From Hemicentrotus pulcherrimus (taxonomy: Eukaryota > Echinodermata > Echinoidea > Camarodonta > Strongylocentrotidae), in the NCBI GenBank assembly GCA_003118195.1, contig BEXV01001949.1:72622-83266 (forward strand): 10,645 nt of DNA, written 5' to 3'. The notes under the pieces are model-generated. The model searched no databases, was not told the DNA's origin, and was given only the letters and a program-made list of their open reading frames with translations. A program made the translations under genes and the position numbers. Shown one piece after another: positions 7,064-10,645 of this stretch (position 1 is its first letter; the number at the start of each line of letters is the position of its first letter).

Positions 7064-7502
7064 CTAAAAGAAAAAAATGACTGGATTCCGTACACATTGT
7101 GGCCAATAAAAAAGAGATCTGAATCTGAGTATTAAACCTTCGGTAAGACCGCCGACAGCAGCGAGAAAATAAAAAAATAAAAAGTGGATGGAAATTTAAT
7201 AAAACGTTTTAAATATCACTTTTTCTTTCAAACTTTATTTTCCTTTCTCTTTCTTTGAATATTGAAATAGCCATCATTCGGGCTACCATCGCCTTATATT
7301 CGGGCAGCGAGGAGGTTTTATTTTAATTTGTTTTTTCTACATGTATGTTATTCTTTATACTTTCACTGAATAGAGATCGAAACTTTTGCTCGCTCCCTTC
7401 GCTCGCTTGAGACATTTGTTTTTAAAAAAAAGTCGGTAGCCGTTAAATTTGCGTGAACTTAATCGCATAATATCAACATTTAGAACAAAGAATTTGACTT
7501 AC
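7064..7502. other. Intron between exons B and C, nothing firm
   Basis: The stretch contains poly-A and poly-T runs and TGCTCGCTCCCTTCGCTCGC at 7388-7407, a GCTCGC-rich phrase often seen in animal repeats. No inverted ends or coding motif were found. Confidence 0.5.
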
Positions 7503-7681
7503 GGTATCTTTAAGAATCTGTGTAACGGCTTAGCCGGGTAGATCAGATAGCAGAGAGACAGCAATGGATAGCAGAATATTGCAAGTAACGTGAAAATGTA
7601 GGTCATGGTGGCGCTCTTTCCCTGCATCTCCGTGTAATAACTATCACTGAGGACGCTCTGTGTGAAAGGATGAATGACGAA
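7503..7681 (-). CDS. TRPC-like exon B: FVIHPFTQ block and pre-S1 elbow
   Basis: The exon has 59 codons plus 2 nt. Its acceptor is a long T-run ending ttttgcag, and its donor is a consensus GTAAGT. The peptide opens FVIHPFTQSVLSDSYYTEM, the counterpart of the TRPC block FVAHPNCQQ..L...WYE. A hydrophobic stretch follows (about residues 28-47 of the exon: YIFTLLAIFCYPLLSLCYLI), then YPAKPLHRFLKIP. In TRPC structures this corresponds to the re-entrant pre-S1 elbow, which partly inserts in the membrane just before S1. The usual NC of HPNCQ is replaced by FT here, so the match is by pattern rather than identity. The codon split at the donor (CC then G) is completed by the first base of exon C, giving proline. 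Confidence 0.87.
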
Positions 7682-8214
7682 CTGCAAAATGAAAAAAAAA
7701 ATATTAGGAATTAGCACAGAAAAATAAAAATTCAACTACATCAGTTGAATCGTTTGACATTAAGTAATGTCTAACAATATAAATGACACTTGTGATAATC
7801 GGGCAAAAGTTTGTTACTAAAGCTAACGGTTTTCCAAAAATCTTCTTATTAGTTAGGCAAATACAAAACAAGAGTTCCTCTCTTCATCATCAAGATTGTT
7901 ATCTTTTGTTGATGATTTCTTTGTGATATCGTTAGTCTATACCACTTTTGTTTTATACATATGTAATAAGAGGGACAGTTAAGAAGACACTTCACGGGAC
8001 CGACAGCCTACAAGATCAGCGAAGTCGGTTATTGTGAGCCCTCAGTAAAGTTGACAGAAGAATAAAACAATATGTATGCTGCATCCTATTCCGCATTTAC
8101 ATAAATTTTAAAGCACCGATTACTAGTATCAAAATAATTACAATTCTGTTGGAACGTGTTTTGTATTGCGTCAAGCTTCATCGACAGAAAAAAAAAACAC
8201 TTGAAGCGACTAAC
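7682..8214. other. Intron between exons A and B, nothing recognised
   Basis: The only structured bits are the T-rich acceptor tract of exon B and a small inverted TCATCATCAA/TTGATGAT pair near 7885-7917. No gene or mobile element can be supported. Confidence 0.5.
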
Positions 8215-8301
8215 TGGTTTCTGATTGGCTTTCATCGCAGCTCGTATCTTAGCAACGGGATGATTGCTCTCACTTTCAGAAAATTTCAAGATAGTTCGAA
8301 C
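8215..8301 (-). CDS. TRPC-like exon A: linker helix before the membrane domain
   Basis: The exon has 29 codons and is phase 0 at both ends. The acceptor is strong, with a pyrimidine-rich run ending ctacttcag. The donor is GTTAGT. The peptide runs from VRTILKF through VAKIRAAMKANQKP. Its end matches the TRPC linker helix that reads roughly LARLKLAIKYRQK just before the FVAHPNCQ block. The alignment to the next exon (QKP then FVIHP, against QKE then FVAHP) needs no gap. In the TRPC fold this part joins the N-terminal cytosolic helices to the pre-S1 region. The exon is short, so it is supported mainly by its splice sites, phase and continuity with exon B. The preceding exon was not found in the remaining 2.3 kb to the right. 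Confidence 0.75.
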
Positions 8302-8426
8302 CTGAAGTAGGATGAAAGAATCGGGAAGTAGATAAAGAGGAATTGAAAAAAAAAATACTCACTAATTATGTAGATCTCACTCATTCAGTGTGCCCAGGTC
8401 TAAACTTAATTTTGTGTGAGGTTGTA

Positions 8427-8704
8427 CTTAAAGGGAGTGTATCATGGTAAATACTGGTTAGCGCCATCTACGTTTTCTTGTGGACAACTACACGTAAACG
8501 AATAGATCAACTGGGTCGACGCGCGCTATCGTTTGCGAAACAGAGCGAAGTTCTCTACTCCCCACGCTTCGGTTTTGCGTATGTTGCACGCACGTGAATG
8601 CTGCGGTCGCGTCTTCCTTTATTTTTAGTCGTATTATACTCGATTGGCCCCCAGTAGGTCCACGGGAAAGACACATAGTCTCGTCATGACACACTCCCTT
8701 TAAG
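8427..8704. mobile_element. 278-bp MITE with 20-bp terminal inverted repeats
   Basis: The left end CTTAAAGGGAGTGTATCATG (8427-8446) and the reverse complement of the right end, CTTAAAGGGAGTGTGTCATG (8685-8704), differ at one base. TTAA sits at both edges, so the target duplication could be TTAA (piggyBac-like) or just TA (Tc1/mariner-like); the palindromic border makes this undecidable by eye. The interior is more GC-rich than the surroundings and has no transposase, so the element is non-autonomous. An open frame inside it at 8488-8715 is incidental. It sits upstream of exon A of the channel gene. Confidence 0.85.
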
Positions 8705-8723
8705 ATGCTATACAAACTTCATG

Positions 8724-8900
8724 ATTATTATTATTATTATCATCATTATTATTATTAATATTATCATTGTTATTTTATTTTTTTAATTAAAATTATCTTT
8801 AATATCATTGTTATTATCATAAAAATCATCACAATCATCATAATCACCATCCTCATTATGATCATCACCATGACCATCATCATCCACCATCTTTATAAAC
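8724..8900. repeat. ATT/ATC trinucleotide-rich microsatellite
   Basis: It starts as TTATTATTATTATTATCATC and drifts into mixed ATT, ATC and CATCAC triplets until about 8900, interrupted by a T/A-rich stretch near 8775-8800. It begins about 20 bp right of the MITE end. Confidence 0.85.
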
Positions 8901-9325
8901 AAAAACATCTTCATCATCAATCAACAAGCTGATTTCATTGTAACTGATTTTCTTGAGCACCTAACATTGATAAAACAAGGTTTTGTTTATTACAGAGAAT
9001 ATATTACTTTACAATTGTATATTTCGGTACACGCATGTTACCAGATAAATAGCAGTTCAAATGGCCTTTTTTTTAAATTGTTATCATATTTGTTTACAAC
9101 ATGTCCTTCAGTAATACCCTGGTATGAATCCTATTGTTCAATTTATGTTGTATGGCTGCCTTATCTCTCCACATGTACGCTTCGTCACTCGAGCGACGCA
9201 ATACACATTTTTCCCTTTATCCTTTTACAAGCTGTGCATGTTTCAGTGTAATTTAAATATACTGACTCTATCAAGAAATATGTATATTAATTGCTTTTCA
9301 CTTGGAGTAAACTATGTTTCACTCA
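8901..9325. other. No gene recognised
   Basis: Overlapping open frames on the plus strand (8967-9251 and 9124-9399) are hydrophobic and aromatic-rich, with no family motif. They look like chance frames in AT-rich DNA. No minus-strand exon with TRPC ankyrin features was seen. Confidence 0.5.
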
Positions 9326-9499
9326 ATAGGCGGTGTCAAACAGAGGCCAAAATTCCGGATTTCAGTTATCCTCTTAATTGGCTGTCTGTCATCAATTAGG
9401 CTATCCATTCAAAAATCGTCTAACGAAGCAAGAAAATTCTCCCTTGAAAGGATTTTTCAAGGGATTTTTCAAGGGATTTTTCTGTGTGACACCGCCTAT
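9326..9499. mobile_element. 174-bp element with 19-bp inverted ends
   Basis: The left end ATAGGCGGTGTCAAACAGA (9326-9344) and the reverse complement of the right end, ATAGGCGGTGTCACACAGA (9481-9499), differ at one base. If the target site is TA, the ends read GGCGGTGTC. The interior has a 12-bp tandem near the right end, listed separately, and no coding capacity. It lies just upstream of the start of the LINE open frame at 9530, so it either inserted into the LINE leader or is unrelated flank. Confidence 0.78.
9450..9483 (+). repeat. 12-bp tandem, nearly three copies
   Basis: GGATTTTTCAAG is repeated at 9450-9461 and 9462-9473, and again in part at 9474-9483. CCCTTGAAA just before it (9441-9449) can pair with TTTCAAGGG. 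Confidence 0.9.
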
Positions 9500-9529
9500 C
9501 TTGTGTTATCTCTTTGCTATAAAATTATA

Positions 9530-10600
9530 ATGGCGAGTGATAATGAGTTGATTGGTGTTTCACCTACTCGTGGTAATGTAGAAAGTCCTAAAAAGAATAT
9601 GCAGAATCATGATTCAAATGTTGTAAATATTTATGATGCACGGATGCCTGATTTAAATCTTATCCATGAAATAAATGATTTATCTCAACAGAACATGTCT
9701 TCTTGTTATGTATTACCTGAAAATCTACCTAAATATAAAAGTCTTGGATCAAATAATTTCTAAGTCTTACACTGCAATATAAGAAACTTGTGTAGAAATA
9801 TTAATCTATTTCAACTGTTACTGAATTCGCTAAATGTAGACATTTCTGTCATGGGATTATGTGAACCTGGTTATCGGATTCAGTCACTTCTCTTGTTCGG
9901 TTGGATGATTACTCTCTCGTAGCATGCTCGTAGTAAACAACATAGTGGTTAAAAAAGGCGGTGGTATGGCTCTTTATGTAAAAATGACATCCAATTTGAA
10001 GTGGTTTAAAATCTTACATATAACGGGAGCTTTTGAAAGTATTTTTTTTAATAGAAATTGAAATCACAACTGGAAAACACATACTTATAGGTGAAATTTA
10101 TAAGCCACCAAACTGCAACTTTACAGAATCTACTGATATTTGATATTCTCTATATTGGGTTCATCTTGCCTTAAAAGCTAAATAATACTGTTTTATAATG
10201 GGCGATTTTAATACAGATTTGCTTCACTATCATGAAAAACCTCATTGCCAAGAATTTCTAGATGCAATCAGATCTCTAATTCTCTTATTCCTTGTATTAC
10301 AAAGCCCACACTTATTGATAATATTTTTACAAATATTCACAGTCATTTAAATCTGGGTATCACTGTATCAGACCATTTTCGTGTTTTTGTTTCTACCCCT
10401 TACATATTATGTAATATGCTTGTAAATCTTTTAAACCAGAGAGATGTCATTGTCTAGTACTCGAATAATATCTAAACGTTACATTGAACGTTTTAAAGAA
10501 AGTTTATTTCATGTGTTGACTGGTCTCTAATCCACGATGCACGCAATGTGAATCAAGCTTATAATGAGTTTCTTGATATACCTTTATACGACCCTTTTTT
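9530..10600 (+). pseudogene. Decayed LINE ORF2: N-terminal leader, APE-type endonuclease and linker
   Basis: Starting at ATG 9530 (MASDNELIGVSPTRG), the frame runs to a TAA at 9761-9763 and then continues in the same frame with VLHCNIRNLCRNINLFQLLL and GLCEPGY, the N-terminal motif of APE-like LINE endonucleases. A TAG follows at 9920-9922. In other frames come GGGMALYVK (about 9960), KHILIGEIYKPPNCNF (about 10080), MGDFNTDLLHYH (about 10198), LIDNIFTN and SDHFRVFV (about 10310-10390), then VDWSLIHDARNVNQAYNEFL near 10517-10576. GDFN and SDH are catalytic-region motifs of the family. At least two stops and several frameshifts make it inactive. It probably continues past the right edge toward a reverse transcriptase. 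It is antisense to the channel gene, presumably in an upstream intron. Confidence 0.82.
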
Positions 10601-10645
10601 GTGTGTGTGTCTCGAAATTTGAAAAATTGACATTTTTCTTCGTTG

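Larger units (their letters stand above)
1288..8301 (-). other. Partial gene for a divergent TRPC-type cation channel (7 exons, ends outside or unresolved)
   Basis: This entry joins the seven exons listed separately. Seen: every intron starts GT and ends AG on the minus strand. Exon phases agree at all six junctions, and the 1380 nt join to 460 codons without a stop. Transmembrane segments and landmarks occur in TRPC order and at TRPC spacing: a pre-S1 QKPFVIHPFTQ block, an S2-S3 NQGPEKF block, S4 with a conserved arginine, a pore-helix tryptophan, S6, a TRP helix and LPPPFNILPS. Known: TRPC channels are tetrameric plasma-membrane cation channels acting downstream of phospholipase C, with N-terminal ankyrin repeats and a C-terminal calmodulin/IP3-receptor-binding region. 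Inferred: the ankyrin exons lie beyond the right edge and the end of the protein lies left of 1288. No promoter, start codon or polyadenylation site of this gene was identified. The subfamily cannot be settled by eye. Conservation of frame across seven exons argues against a pseudogene, although the pore is unusual. Confidence 0.88.

Noticed and set aside
7388..7407. GCTCGC-rich phrase as a regulatory element
   Set aside because: Such phrases are common in animal repeats and nothing nearby supports a regulatory role.
8488..8715. 75-codon minus-strand open frame
   Set aside because: It lies almost wholly inside the MITE and shows no family motif.
8724..8900. CRISPR-like or protein-coding histidine/aspartate repeat
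   Set aside because: It is a drifting trinucleotide microsatellite without spacers or a sustained open frame.

Overview
The window looks like animal nuclear DNA, probably from a marine invertebrate deuterostome and most likely an echinoderm such as a sea urchin. Reasons: an intron-split gene with GT/AG borders, AT-rich introns full of SINE, LINE and MITE remnants, microsatellites, and a TTAGGG-like tract. The echinoderm assignment rests on remembered likeness of the SINE and LINE tails and was not checked by a search.

The main feature is the middle and C-terminal part of one gene on the minus strand, running from 8301 down to 1288 and probably further. Seven exons (8301-8215, 7681-7503, 7063-6927, 5701-5562, 5274-4820, 3721-3523, 1470-1288) have usable splice sites and matching phases at every junction. 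Together they give 1380 nt, or 460 codons, with no stop. In order they encode the pre-S1 linker, S1, S2, S3, an S3-S4 loop with N-glycosylation sequons, S4, the S4-S5 linker, S5, a turret with two cysteines, the pore helix and filter, S6, and a TRP helix followed by LPPPFNILPS. This is the architecture of a canonical (TRPC-type) transient receptor potential cation channel. The N-terminal ankyrin-repeat exons should lie beyond the right edge. The rest of the C-terminus lies left of 1288, where a possible 39-nt micro-exon sits at 547-509.

The channel is strongly diverged. The filter glycine is followed by K-L-K-K, the first half of S6 carries two adjacent arginines, and the TRP box reads EWMYFR instead of EWKFAR. 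This is the most interesting biology in the window: an intact-looking TRPC relative with a basic pore mouth.

The introns hold mobile DNA. From left to right: a reverse-transcriptase fragment (about 930-1100, plus); the 3' end of a LINE (about 1547-2245, minus); a tRNA-like SINE head and a repeat-rich patch (about 2610-3175); a SINE (about 4013-4305); a foldback MITE with a degenerate TTAGGG core (4555-4791), ending 28 bp from an exon donor; a second tRNA-derived SINE (about 5803-5995); a 278-bp MITE (8427-8704); an ATT/ATC microsatellite (about 8724-8900); a 174-bp inverted-repeat element (9326-9499); and a decayed LINE endonuclease region (about 9530-10600, plus). No rRNA gene, intact tRNA gene, CRISPR array or bacterial-type operon was seen.
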